The position numbers and the translations under genes were made by a program. From Aquimarina brevivitae (GTDB lineage Bacteria; Bacteroidota; Bacteroidia; Flavobacteriales; Flavobacteriaceae), in assembly GCF_004216895.1 (NCBI RefSeq), contig NZ_SGXE01000002.1:806001-870000 (forward strand): a stretch of 64,000 nucleotides of DNA, read 5' to 3'. This document shows, in pieces, positions 54,642 through 63,277 of the stretch; positions within the stretch are counted from its first letter, which is position 1, and each line of letters starts with the position of its first letter. Below the pieces are notes generated by a model. That model ran no database searches. It had not been told where the DNA came from and worked only from the letters and a program-made list of their open reading frames with translations.

Positions 54642-55241
54642 ATGAAAAAGATATTGCTAACTACATTTTTACTAAGTGGATTACTGGTAACAGCCGCTTG
54701 TGGAAATAACAACACAAAAGAAGCAGAAAAGACTGCAGAAACTACAGAAACGACAGAAAAAGAAACTGTTGTTGAAAAAGAGGAGGTAGTAGAAGAAATA
54801 CCAACAATTGTTGGGGTTGCAGCAGGTAATGAAAATTTTACCACTTTAGTGGCAGCCGTTAAAGCTGCAGAATTGGTAGAAACTTTGAATGGTGATGGAC
54901 CATTTACGGTTTTTGCTCCGGTAAATGAGGCATTTGATAAATTACCAGAAGGTACTGTTGAAGGCTTATTAAAGCCAGAAAGTAAAGAGACCTTGACGGC
55001 AATACTCACCTACCATGTAGTAGCTGGTAAAGTAATGGCAGCTGACGTGGTGAAAGCTATTAAAGAAGGCGATGGAAGCTTTACCATCACAACCGTGCAA
55101 GGAGCAACATTAACTGCCTCATTGGATGGAGAAAATGTAATTCTTACTGATGCAAAAGGAGGAACATCTACAATTATAATGACAGATGTAGCAGCATCAA
55201 ATGGAGTAATACACGCTATTGATACGGTAGTGATGCCGTAA
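54642..55241 (+). CDS. Fasciclin-domain lipoprotein
   Basis: A 199-residue lipoprotein (lipobox ending AAC near 20). A low-complexity Glu/Thr/Lys linker (about 24-55) leads to one fasciclin domain with FTTLVAAVKAAELVETLNGDGPFTVFAP (H1 block) near 68-95, GLLKPESKETLTAILTYHVV near 115 and a final NGVIHAIDTVVMP (H2 block). Fasciclin domains mediate adhesion, but in bacteria their ligands are mostly unknown. It is monocistronic with a terminator. Confidence 0.9.
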   Translation: MKKILLTTFLLSGLLVTAACGNNNTKEAEKTAETTETTEKETVVEKEEVVEEIPTIVGVAAGNENFTTLVAAVKAAELVETLNGDGPFTVFAPVNEAFDKLPEGTVEGLLKPESKETLTAILTYHVVAGKVMAADVVKAIKEGDGSFTITTVQGATLTASLDGENVILTDAKGGTSTIIMTDVAASNGVIHAIDTVVMP

Positions 55242-55261
55242 AAACAAATAATGATATAGAT

Positions 55262-55297
55262 AAAACACTGGTATTAAAATGCCAGTGTTTTTTTGTG
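55262..55297 (+). terminator. Intrinsic terminator after fasciclin gene
   Basis: AAAACACTGG / CCAGTGTTTT stem (55262-55271 with 55282-55291) followed by T. Confidence 0.88.
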
Positions 55298-55435
55298 CAA
55301 AAATTTTATTTTTACCTTAAAGTCTAAAGCAATTTCATAGATTTAGAATAAAGTTCTGATAACCTCAATTGGTTTTTAAAACATCTCTATTTTATAACAT
55401 TACTTTTTATAAAGATCTCGAACTCGATATATTAG

Positions 55436-56140
55436 TCAAGTAGAAAAAAACGTATTAATTGATTCGCGATAAGATCTTCCGACCGGTAATTTGATATCAT
55501 TTCGAAGCTGTATTCCGTCATATTTTAAAGACTTTATGAAGCTGGTGTTTACTACAAACGACCTGTGTACTCTCATAAATTGCTCTTGTGGCAGTATTTT
55601 TTCTACTTCAGATAAACTTTGTTTTATTTCAATTTTTTCTTGCTCAGTATGATAGGTGACATAATTTTTAAAGCTTTCTACATACACGATGGAGTTAAGA
55701 AATACTCTATGGGTTCCATTCGTGTTTTTAAGTGTAATACTTTGTTCTGTAGTTGCCAATTGGTTAGGTGCTAGTTCGGGTCTTCTATCTTCAAGAAACA
55801 TTTTAACCTTTGTAACTGCTTTTAAAAATCGACTAAATCGAATAGGTTTCAACAAATAGTCAAGCGTATTATATTCAAAGCTTTTCAAGGTATATTCAGA
55901 ATAAGCTGTTGTAAAAATTACATAAGGTTGATAATTTAAGGTGTCCAAAAAATCAAGTCCTGACAAATCCGGCATATTAATATCCAAAAACAACAACTCT
56001 GGCTTTTCTTTACTCACAAAATCAATTGCTTGTAAAGGACTTCGAAAACTACCAGAAAGCTCTAGGAAAGGAACTTTGTTGACATAATCCTCAAGTACAG
56101 AAAGTGCCATTGCCTCATCTTCTAAAATAATACAGTTCAT
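55436..56140 (-). CDS. LytTR-family response regulator
   Basis: A 234-residue response regulator. The receiver domain (about 1-120) has the phosphoacceptor Asp in LLFLDINMPDLSG near 54 and Lys in YLLKPIRF near 105. The LytTR DNA-binding domain (about 135-232) has VYVESFKNYVTYHTE and MRVHRSFVVN. It follows the sensor kinase gene by 10 nt and is surely its partner. LytTR regulators bind paired direct repeats; I found no sure copy near the adjacent hydrolase gene. Confidence 0.95.
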   Translation of the reverse strand: MNCIILEDEAMALSVLEDYVNKVPFLELSGSFRSPLQAIDFVSKEKPELLFLDINMPDLSGLDFLDTLNYQPYVIFTTAYSEYTLKSFEYNTLDYLLKPIRFSRFLKAVTKVKMFLEDRRPELAPNQLATTEQSITLKNTNGTHRVFLNSIVYVESFKNYVTYHTEQEKIEIKQSLSEVEKILPQEQFMRVHRSFVVNTSFIKSLKYDGIQLRNDIKLPVGRSYRESINTFFST

Positions 56141-56150
56141 ACGTTGGTTA

Positions 56151-57194
56151 TTATAAATCTAATCGTAATGTACTCACAAAACTATGAGATTCCTTGTTGA
56201 TTTTTAACTGATACCGTCCTGGGTATAATAGTTTTAATCGTTGTTCGATATTTTTCAAACCAAATCCAGAGTTAGTATCAGGTGATTTATGGTTATTTGA
56301 TGTAATCGTGTTCTTACAACTAAATAGTAAAGTATGGCCGTCTTGGGATAACATAATCTTAATTTCCGAAGGACTCTCTAAACTGATCCCGTGCTTAAAT
56401 GCATTTTCTACAAATGGTATAAAGAGCATTGGAGCAATTTTTAGCTCTTCAGGGTTATCAATGCTATTAGTAAAGGTTATGTCTATACGATCATTTTCAG
56501 AGAACCTTAATTTCTGAAGTTCGATAAAATCTTCGATATAGTTAATTTCTTTTTCCAAAGGTACGGTTTGCTCATTTGCATCATAGAGCATATAACGCAT
56601 CATTTCTGCTAGATTAGAAATTCCGTTCGCTGTTTTAGTATCACCAAATTTATGTGCGCTAGCAAAAAGGTTATTAAGGACATTAAACAAAAAATGAGGA
56701 TTTATTTGTGATCGCATTAAAGAAAGTTCTGCTTGCAATTTCTGTTCCTGCAATAACTGTTGTTCTTTCTTGATGATACTATAATTTTCATAAGACCAAA
56801 AACCATAGGAGGGCAATAAGAAAAATATGATATGAAAAAGGAGATTGTCTACAACTATTCCTTCCCAAAAACCAATCGTTTTTTCAGGAAAACAAGTATT
56901 TATATACCATTGATCTACCTTAGATTCGATAAGGGATATAACTAAGATTCCAATACTTATATACAACCAATACGTTATGCTTTTTAAACGAAAACGTTGC
57001 AAAAGATATTTCCAATTTCCATAGAAAACAAAAACATTACATAAAGTTCCATACAAACTAGGAATCAATAAAGAGTTAGTAGCAGCTTCAAAATTACCAA
57101 CAGTTAACTCTAGTGCAGGTATATTGATTAAAATTAAGCCATACACCCAAACTATAACATGGAGATACAAATATTTTCTACGTACGATACTCAT
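56151..57194 (-). CDS. Membrane sensor histidine kinase, His_kinase (LytS-like) type
   Basis: A 347-residue kinase with four N-terminal transmembrane helices (about 8-145), a short coiled coil rich in Gln and Glu, and the His_kinase domain. The phosphorylated His is in RSQINPHFLFNVLNNLF near 168; the ATPase part has PFVENAFKHG near 270 and GFGLKNIEQRL near 315. I start at the ATG at 57194 rather than the TTG at 57203. It pairs with the LytTR regulator downstream. Ligand unknown. Confidence 0.93.
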   Translation of the reverse strand: MSIVRRKYLYLHVIVWVYGLILINIPALELTVGNFEAATNSLLIPSLYGTLCNVFVFYGNWKYLLQRFRLKSITYWLYISIGILVISLIESKVDQWYINTCFPEKTIGFWEGIVVDNLLFHIIFFLLPSYGFWSYENYSIIKKEQQLLQEQKLQAELSLMRSQINPHFLFNVLNNLFASAHKFGDTKTANGISNLAEMMRYMLYDANEQTVPLEKEINYIEDFIELQKLRFSENDRIDITFTNSIDNPEELKIAPMLFIPFVENAFKHGISLESPSEIKIMLSQDGHTLLFSCKNTITSNNHKSPDTNSGFGLKNIEQRLKLLYPGRYQLKINKESHSFVSTLRLDL

Positions 57195-57382
57195 TAATTG
57201 CAATATAAAAATTTTAATACCATCTCATATGGCCAGTATATAAACGACAAATTTTAGCATACCAATAACCAGTTTTTACTAATGCTGTAAAAGATATATC
57301 AATTTTAGTTCTATGTACCTAGGAGACATCAGTATTTGAAAAAATAAATCACTTTCGTATCAAAATTTAAAGAGAATTTAAA

Positions 57383-59131
57383 ATGAATAAAATAATAAGT
57401 GCTATAATAGTTTTACTCATAGGTAGTTACGCAATAGGTCAGGATAAAAGTGCTGCTATCGAAAATTATCTAGACAGAGCTCACCAATTGAATCGTTTTT
57501 CGGGTGCAGTATTAGTCCAAAAAGGTGAACAAGTGCTATTAAAAAAAGCCTATGGAATAGCCAAACTTGATCAACAGATTAATAATACAGTAGCCACAAA
57601 ATTCAATATAGGCTCTATTACAAAACAATTTACAGCAACTGCGATTTTAAAATTATATCAAGATGGCAAATTAGAGCTCCATCATCCAATCAATACCTAT
57701 CTGGGCAAATTTGCATCAAATCGATGGAGAAAAGTTACCGTTCATCATCTATTATCACATCAGTCAGGAATTCCCAGTATTCTACAAAGTGGACAGGGAT
57801 TAGATGAGTATTGGCCTAGGGAAACAAGTATTTCTTGGGATGAACAAATAGCATATTTTAAGGATCTCAAGCTTATTAATACTCCAGGAGAAGAATATAT
57901 GTACAATAATACTGGGTATATTCTTTTGGCTTTGATTATTGAACAAGTCACACAGATTCCATATCACCAGTTTATGGAAGAATATGTATTTAAAGCGAAT
58001 AAGCTATATGCCACCACGGTCAGTAAAAAAGGAGATCTAATTGCCGATAATCACTTTTGTTACGATCCTACCGAAATGGAGAAAGCACCTGAATATCATT
58101 ATAGCTGGTACAGAGGGGCAGGTGGTAATTATGCGACAGTAGAAGACTTAAACAAGTGGTATTCAATAATTCACCATGGGAACTTTCTTAATCAAGAAAA
58201 CAAAGAGCGATTGTTTAAAGTATACGCAAGGAATTATGGTTATGGTTGGGTAATTACACAAAGAAATCATCAAAAATTGGTATATCATGATGGTACGGAT
58301 TTCGGATCGACTTCATTTTTTCTTACTGTACCGCAAGAAGATCTCAGAATAATAATTCTAACTAATCAAACCCATAAAGAATTGGAGTTATTAGGAGAAA
58401 GCGAAGATTGGGTACAACAAATAGGGTATGATTTACTTGATATTGTCAATGGTGAAAAAATAAAAGCATTACCCAAATTGGCAAAAAGCAATACTACATA
58501 CTCTGTGTTTAATGGTAGCTATGCTTTTGAAGATGGAACGGTTGTGTCTATTGTAACTAAGGATAGTATTGCCAAATTAATACACAAAAAAGCAAACTTA
58601 TCCTTGTATCGATTTAAGTTTTACCAATCTGTGGGTGTGGAAAATGATGAAATAGCCACTCGAGCCATAAAAGCTTCTGAAGCTTTATCTAAAAGAAAGT
58701 ATTGGAAGTTCGCTAAATATTGCGATGGTGAAATGAAAACGGTAGCATATACCGGGCTGTTATCAATAGGTTTCAATCAAATAACTAAACCGATAGGGGA
58801 TATTAAGCAGGCCATAGTGTATGATATTAAGGAGAATGTGGCCACTGCTAGATTTTATGGTACGCTTGGAAATGTAGATTTTGAAATTATTTTTGATAAG
58901 GATAAGAAAATTCAAGGTGTATTTGATACAGGATATTCGGACTATTTACCCCCTCAAACTATTGAATTGAAACAGATATCGGGGCAAAGGTTATTTATCG
59001 ATGGATTTGCAATTGGTGAAAATGACGCTATTTTGGAATTAGAAGAAAAAAATGGAATAACATATATAAAATTGACGCAAGGTGACCGCTCTTTCCTCGG
59101 TAAAAAGTTAAGTAAGCTATCCCTTCCATAG
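57383..59131 (+). CDS. Serine hydrolase of class C beta-lactamase type
   Basis: A 582-residue exported protein (signal about 1-20). The beta-lactamase/DD-peptidase core (about 25-370) has SxxK in GSITKQFT (Ser78, Lys81), YNN in YMYNNTGY near 172 and HDGTDFGS near 300 as the KTG-like motif. All catalytic motifs are there. The remaining 200 residues form a lipocalin-like C-terminal domain. Relatives act as D-aminopeptidases, esterases or resistance enzymes; this one cannot be assigned. It is divergent from the LytTR system. Confidence 0.9.
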   Translation: MNKIISAIIVLLIGSYAIGQDKSAAIENYLDRAHQLNRFSGAVLVQKGEQVLLKKAYGIAKLDQQINNTVATKFNIGSITKQFTATAILKLYQDGKLELHHPINTYLGKFASNRWRKVTVHHLLSHQSGIPSILQSGQGLDEYWPRETSISWDEQIAYFKDLKLINTPGEEYMYNNTGYILLALIIEQVTQIPYHQFMEEYVFKANKLYATTVSKKGDLIADNHFCYDPTEMEKAPEYHYSWYRGAGGNYATVEDLNKWYSIIHHGNFLNQENKERLFKVYARNYGYGWVITQRNHQKLVYHDGTDFGSTSFFLTVPQEDLRIIILTNQTHKELELLGESEDWVQQIGYDLLDIVNGEKIKALPKLAKSNTTYSVFNGSYAFEDGTVVSIVTKDSIAKLIHKKANLSLYRFKFYQSVGVENDEIATRAIKASEALSKRKYWKFAKYCDGEMKTVAYTGLLSIGFNQITKPIGDIKQAIVYDIKENVATARFYGTLGNVDFEIIFDKDKKIQGVFDTGYSDYLPPQTIELKQISGQRLFIDGFAIGENDAILELEEKNGITYIKLTQGDRSFLGKKLSKLSLP

Positions 59132-59188
59132 GTAAATCTTCTTGATGCTTTGCTTAAAATAAAAAAAACACTAATTTATAAAACAAAT

Positions 59189-59228
59189 TAGCGTAAAGTC
59201 TTGCGGTGAGCATTACTTTACGCTTTTT
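59189..59228 (+). terminator. Intrinsic terminator after serine hydrolase gene
   Basis: AGCGTAAAGT (59189-59198) pairs with ACTTTACGCT (59214-59223), followed by TTTT. The convergent yceI-like gene ends 20 nt later. Confidence 0.8.
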
Positions 59229-59247
59229 AATAGGTAAAAAAATACAA

Positions 59248-59820
59248 TTACTTAAAAATCAATTGCGCCTTAAATTCAATCGTATCTGAAATCATATTGT
59301 TTTTAATTTTGGTATCAAACTCCGTGGCATGTAGTATATTCCAACGGGTACGATCAATGTCAAAATTGGTTAACATCTCCTTTTTGTCATAATCCAATAA
59401 TGCTGTAAATTTAACGGGCTTTTTGATACTTTTAATGATTAAATCTGCTTTAATTGTAATGGTATTAGCATCAATATAATCAACTTGAGTTATGGTTAAT
59501 TGGGCTGTGGGATACCTAAAGGTAAAGAAGAAATCTTCGTTTTTGAGATGCTCAACCAGACCTTCATTATACCCTTTGCCATCCAAATTGGTTATGGTAT
59601 TCATATCAATGGTAAATTCACCACCACTTATTTTACCGTTGGTAAGGTTTACATAGCCCTCTTTAAATTTTACCGTTCCGTGGTGATTATTAAAACCCAT
59701 AAAACTGGATCCCATCCAATATAAATTACTTTTTTGGATATCTAAGTTGGCCGTGTCCTGTGCGTTAACTTGTACAATCGAAGCTATTATTAATGCTATA
59801 GCTATAAGAGATGTTTTCAT
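59248..59820 (-). CDS. YceI-family periplasmic protein
   Basis: A 190-residue secreted protein (signal about 1-20, ending NAQ) of the YceI family, a lipocalin-like barrel that binds polyisoprenoids in studied members. It shows NLYWMGSSFMGFNNHHGTVKF near 32, GGEFTIDMNTITN near 66 and a final FDIDRTRWNI and IELKAQL-like block. It is divergent from a membrane winged-helix regulator, with four phased half-sites between them, so it is probably the regulator's target. Confidence 0.92.
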   Translation of the reverse strand: MKTSLIAIALIIASIVQVNAQDTANLDIQKSNLYWMGSSFMGFNNHHGTVKFKEGYVNLTNGKISGGEFTIDMNTITNLDGKGYNEGLVEHLKNEDFFFTFRYPTAQLTITQVDYIDANTITIKADLIIKSIKKPVKFTALLDYDKKEMLTNFDIDRTRWNILHATEFDTKIKNNMISDTIEFKAQLIFK

Positions 59821-59866
59821 AAGGAAATAATTTTTTGGTAAAACTAGGAGGGAAGCTATAGGTAAA

Positions 59867-59909
59867 TGTCAAAAAAGTGTAAAATAACTGTCAATCCTTG
59901 TAAAAATTC
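59867..59909. promoter_or_regulatory. Four phased TGT(C/A)AA half-sites between yceI and membrane regulator
   Basis: TGTCAA at 59867, TGTAAA at 59878, TGTCAA at 59889 and TGTAAA at 59899 follow each other with 11, 11 and 10 bp steps. This is the spacing and core of Pho-box-like direct repeats used by OmpR/PhoB winged helices. The array overlaps the first codons of the longer reading frame of the regulator, which supports its ATG at 59938. The autoregulated target is inferred. Confidence 0.65.
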
Positions 59910-59937
59910 AGGATTTTATAAGTTATTTACAGTCTCC

Positions 59938-60840
59938 ATGATACAGAAGCAACAAAACGTACGGATCATACTTTTGAGTATAGTGTTACTAACACTTGTA
60001 GGGATTTTCTTTTTTGGAAAATCCAGTAAGAAACAAGAAGATTTTGCTGAACTGGTTAAAATTGCGATGCGAGATGTAGGGGATAAGCTACTACGTTATG
60101 ATCAAGATTCTACCTCCTTAGTACAACCAGTTAAAAGACTGAAGCAGTATACGTATCAATTATCTTTTGATGAACCTCTGACCATTGCACCAGATACCTT
60201 AGTAAAGGTTGTCGAAAATAGTTTTGATCGAACCGAATTGCCAAATAACTATCGGGTTATGGTAAAGCAATGCGAAGATCAGGAAGTTGCCTATAGCTAT
60301 CAAATGATGGCACAAGTTGAAAATACGATAGTAGCCTGTAGCGGTCGCAATTTGCCTAGCAAATGTTATACTATAGAAGTAAAGTTCGTCGATCAGGCAA
60401 CGAGTGTAGAAATACAAAATAATATTGTATTAATCGGCATAGTTAGTATAGGAATCGTTTTGCTGATCGTACTCATAAAAGCTTTTAAATATCCCAAAAA
60501 TGAACCAACTCATGAGACAAATACTACCCAAAAAGCTAAACATGATGGTGTTCGAATTGGTAGTTTTTGGTTTGTTGAGGATCAGCTCAAATTGATACAG
60601 GAATCTAAAGAGATTCAACTTTCTAAAAAGGAATGTGAATTACTAGCCATACTAGCAGCCAATCCTAATCAACTGGTGACTCGAGATGAGTTAACCAAAC
60701 GAATATGGGAGGATAACGGGGTTTATGTAGGGCGAAGCTTGGATACCTATATTTCTAAATTACGCAAAAAGCTACAGTTAGATGAAACCTTAAAAATAAC
60801 CAATAGCCACGGTGTTGGGTACAAGCTTGAAATAGCCAAA
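59938..60840 (+). CDS. Membrane-spanning winged-helix (OmpR/PhoB-type) regulator
   Basis: From the ATG at 59938 the protein has 300-301 residues. Helix 1 is about 9-26, a periplasmic domain about 27-160 with Cys112, Cys134 and Cys143, helix 2 about 162-183, and a cytoplasmic OmpR/PhoB-type winged helix about 205-299 (ELLAILAANPNQLVTRDELTKRIW, VGYKLEI). It resembles ToxR/CadC one-component regulators but with the DNA-binding part at the C-terminus. It is divergent from the yceI-like gene, and phased half-sites lie in the gap. The sensed signal is unknown. Confidence 0.9.
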
Positions 60841-60967
60841 TAATGACATTTGATTGGTCTTGTTAGTCTTAGTATTTGCTTCCGGACAAAGAAATTTTTC
60901 AATTGAGTCAAGCTCTCCGCCAAGTATTAGTTACATTATTATAAACGAATTAATTAAACTTAAAATA

Positions 60968-61633
60968 ATGGAGCATACAATAAATATTCAACACATAGAG
61001 CATGTTAATCATAATGTGCTAAGGATAGTTACAGATAAACCCAAGGGATATGATTTTAGGCCAGGACAGGCAACAGAATTATCCATCAAAAAAGATGGGT
61101 GGAAGGATAAAAATCGTCCATTTACTTTTACGAGTTTACCAGAAGATGACCGTTTGGAGTTTACTATTAAAGTATACCCAGCAAGGGATGGAGTAACCGA
61201 TCGATTAGAAGGGTTAGAAGTAGGTGATGAGCTGATCATTTCTGATGCCTGGGGCGCCATTGAATATAAAGGTCCTGGAACGTTCATTGCTGGTGGGGCA
61301 GGGATCACCCCCTTTATTGCTATCTTCAAGGATTTAGTGTATAAAGATGAGATACAGGATAACACATTGTTATTTAGCAATAAAAAGGAAAGAGATATCA
61401 TTTATAAAAATAATTTAGAAGCTTGGTTAGGTAAGGATGTACATTTTGTGTTATCCGAAGAATCTAAGGAGGAATACGATTCGGGTCATATAGATGCTGA
61501 AATTTTAAAAAAATACAATTTGAATACCGCCAAACCTGTATATCTATGCGGACCACCAGAAATGGAAGATGCAATAAAAGCTGATTTGATTAAACTGGGG
61601 GTTTCTGATGATTTGATCGTAACTGAAGCGTAA
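60968..61633 (+). CDS. Ferredoxin/flavodoxin reductase-like FAD-NAD(P) protein
   Basis: From the ATG at 60968 the protein has 221 residues. The frame upstream to 60854 is not used because its first 38 codons do not fit the family. The FAD-binding part has RPFTFTSLP near 47, the NAD part GGAGITPFIAIF near 110, and CGPPEMEDAI near 197. It reduces an unidentified electron carrier. No ferredoxin or oxygenase gene is adjacent. It follows the membrane regulator by 125 bp. Confidence 0.88.
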   Translation: MEHTINIQHIEHVNHNVLRIVTDKPKGYDFRPGQATELSIKKDGWKDKNRPFTFTSLPEDDRLEFTIKVYPARDGVTDRLEGLEVGDELIISDAWGAIEYKGPGTFIAGGAGITPFIAIFKDLVYKDEIQDNTLLFSNKKERDIIYKNNLEAWLGKDVHFVLSEESKEEYDSGHIDAEILKKYNLNTAKPVYLCGPPEMEDAIKADLIKLGVSDDLIVTEA

Positions 61634-61779
61634 AAAGACAGATTGTTTTCAATCTATTTAGCACATTAGGCCCTGTAAACAAAGACTATATTGTAATAAA
61701 TTGAAAATAAATGAATTAAATTCCATTAAATCCAAATAAAGGGGTCACCTTTGCAGTAATAAATTTTAATTATAGTATA

Positions 61780-61971
61780 ATGAATAAAGGAACAGTAAAG
61801 TTTTTTAACCAATTAAAAGGATTTGGTTTTATTACTGAAGAAGGAGTTAACGATGATCATTTTGTACACATGTCAGGATTAATTGATGATGTAAGAGAAG
61901 GTGACGAAGTGGAATTCGATCTTAAAGAAGGAAACAAAGGATTGAACGCAGTGAACGTAAGAGTAATCTAA
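61780..61971 (+). CDS. Cold-shock domain protein
   Basis: A 63-residue cold-shock domain. RNP1 is KGFGFI (13-18) and RNP2 FVHMS (28-32), so it binds single-stranded nucleic acid. It has the normal length. Upstream the DNA reads CACCTTTGCAG near 61747, a common flavobacterial -10 variant. The 5' untranslated region is short, so a thermosensor like that of E. coli cspA is not apparent. It has its own terminator. Confidence 0.95.
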   Translation: MNKGTVKFFNQLKGFGFITEEGVNDDHFVHMSGLIDDVREGDEVEFDLKEGNKGLNAVNVRVI

Positions 61972-61997
61972 TACATACAACATACTTTCAATTGTAC

Positions 61998-62030
61998 AAA
62001 AGTCTACCAGTATTGGTAGACTTTTTTTGT
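61998..62030 (+). terminator. Intrinsic terminator after cold-shock gene
   Basis: AAAAGTCTACC / GGTAGACTTTT stem around AGTATT, followed by T. Confidence 0.88.
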
Positions 62031-62305
62031 TTCAGCAAATATAATAAAGTAAATATCTTAAGAAGTTTCATCGCTATACAGAAATATTGTTGTGAGCATT
62101 CACATACCGTATTTTATTTTACATAATATTTAGCTTGAGAATGGGATATTCAGCATTAACTAGCGGAGTTGTACATAAAATTACCTGTATACATCAATGT
62201 GTTTTAACTAATTGATATACAGCATTTTATATTTTATACTTTGGCAAAGAGTGGGTGGTTAGCTTTAAGAAGAGAAGAATAGTCTATTTCAGTAACTATA
62301 ATAGC
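62031..62305. other. Intergenic region between cold-shock and LuxR genes
   Basis: About 275 bases of convergent AT-rich spacer between the cold-shock terminator and the LuxR stop codon. I see no gene, promoter or repeat in it that I trust. Confidence 0.45.
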
Positions 62306-63064
62306 CTAAAGCAACTTGTACATCGTAGCATACGAAATGGCTTCATAAATATTAGCAACGCCTAATTTTTCAAATAATTTCTTTCTGTGAAATTTAACCG
62401 TATCTGGTGAAATATAGATTTTTTCCGCAATTTCGTGTATAGCATAACCTCTAATCGCATAGCGTAATATTTCTTTTTCTCTATCAGATAGCGCTACTTT
62501 CGGGATACTTTTCCAGCAATCACTTGATAAATCATATAGTAACGTTTCTGAGCCATCTTGTTTGGTGATCGTGATGTTACCCGAATTTTGCTGTGTCGAT
62601 AAGGATACGAAACATATCGCTTTCCAGATTTTACCAGTTTCGGTTAAAAATAATGGAGTTAACTTTTGATGGATAAGAATCATATTACCTTCTTCATTTT
62701 TCAAATGAAAATCATAGGAAATGCTATACTGCTTTCTTTCTTCAAGTGGTAGGGTCTCATAAAAGTCAAAACCAACCGTGTTTATCTTTAAAAGTAGCGT
62801 TAAATCCTCCTCTGGTACGTATTCAAAATAAAAGTCATAGCCCATTTCCTGTACTTCAGCAGCAGAGTTTCCACATAAAAACAAAGGATTTTCAGAAACA
62901 TATTCAAAACCTTTGGTTTCGTAATCAATGACATATACACTTTTATAGGTGGTTCGGGTAAAAGCCTCAACAACTTCCAGGTAATTTGAAGTTTGATGTA
63001 GGTCCTTATCCGTCAGGTTTCCGACTGTATTTTTTAACGAAAAAAAAGAATTGGTATCCGCCAT
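62306..63064 (-). CDS. PAS-LuxR transcriptional regulator
   Basis: A 252-residue regulator. Residues about 30-150 have a PAS-like order (VYVIDYETKGFEYVSENP, then EEDLTLLLKI and SISYDFHLKNEEGNMILIHQKL). A LuxR HTH follows about 187-250 (LSDREKEILRYAIRGYAIHEIAEKIYIS, KFHRKKLFEKLGV). There is no receiver domain, so the PAS part should sense a ligand or partner. It is divergent from an S41 peptidase gene, and the 213-bp gap contains two related dyads. Confidence 0.9.
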   Translation of the reverse strand: MADTNSFFSLKNTVGNLTDKDLHQTSNYLEVVEAFTRTTYKSVYVIDYETKGFEYVSENPLFLCGNSAAEVQEMGYDFYFEYVPEEDLTLLLKINTVGFDFYETLPLEERKQYSISYDFHLKNEEGNMILIHQKLTPLFLTETGKIWKAICFVSLSTQQNSGNITITKQDGSETLLYDLSSDCWKSIPKVALSDREKEILRYAIRGYAIHEIAEKIYISPDTVKFHRKKLFEKLGVANIYEAISYATMYKLL

Positions 63065-63087
63065 AAGTACAAAGATAGCTTTTTTAC

Positions 63088-63180
63088 AAAACTACCCCGA
63101 TGGGTAGTGCTAAAAACAAAATTTAGGTTATGTGTGATGAACCGACCCTATAAAACTACTCGAGGGTGTAGCCTAAAAAC
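63088..63180. repeat. Two related dyads between LuxR and S41 genes
   Basis: CTACCCCGATGGGTAG (63092-63107) and CTACTCGAGGGTGTAG (63156-63171) are both inverted repeats, 64 bp apart. Each is preceded by AAAA and followed by (G)CTAAAAAC, so whole units of about 29 bp are repeated. They are 28 and 92 bp upstream of the LuxR start and 171 and 107 bp before the S41 start. They probably bind the LuxR regulator. Confidence 0.65.
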
Positions 63181-63277
63181 ATTGATTTCCTACTAGTTTT
63201 GATCTTAGAAAACAAAATCTAATCACAGGATAAAATTGAACCACAACCTTTTTATCTATAAAAACAAAAACATACTC

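Noticed and set aside
54626..55009. 127-codon Ser/Val-rich minus-strand frame
   Set aside because: Low-complexity antisense of the Glu/Thr linker and fasciclin domain.
61640..61779. Cold-sensing leader RNA before the cold-shock gene
   Set aside because: The untranslated leader seems to be about 30 nt, too short for a cspA-type thermosensor.
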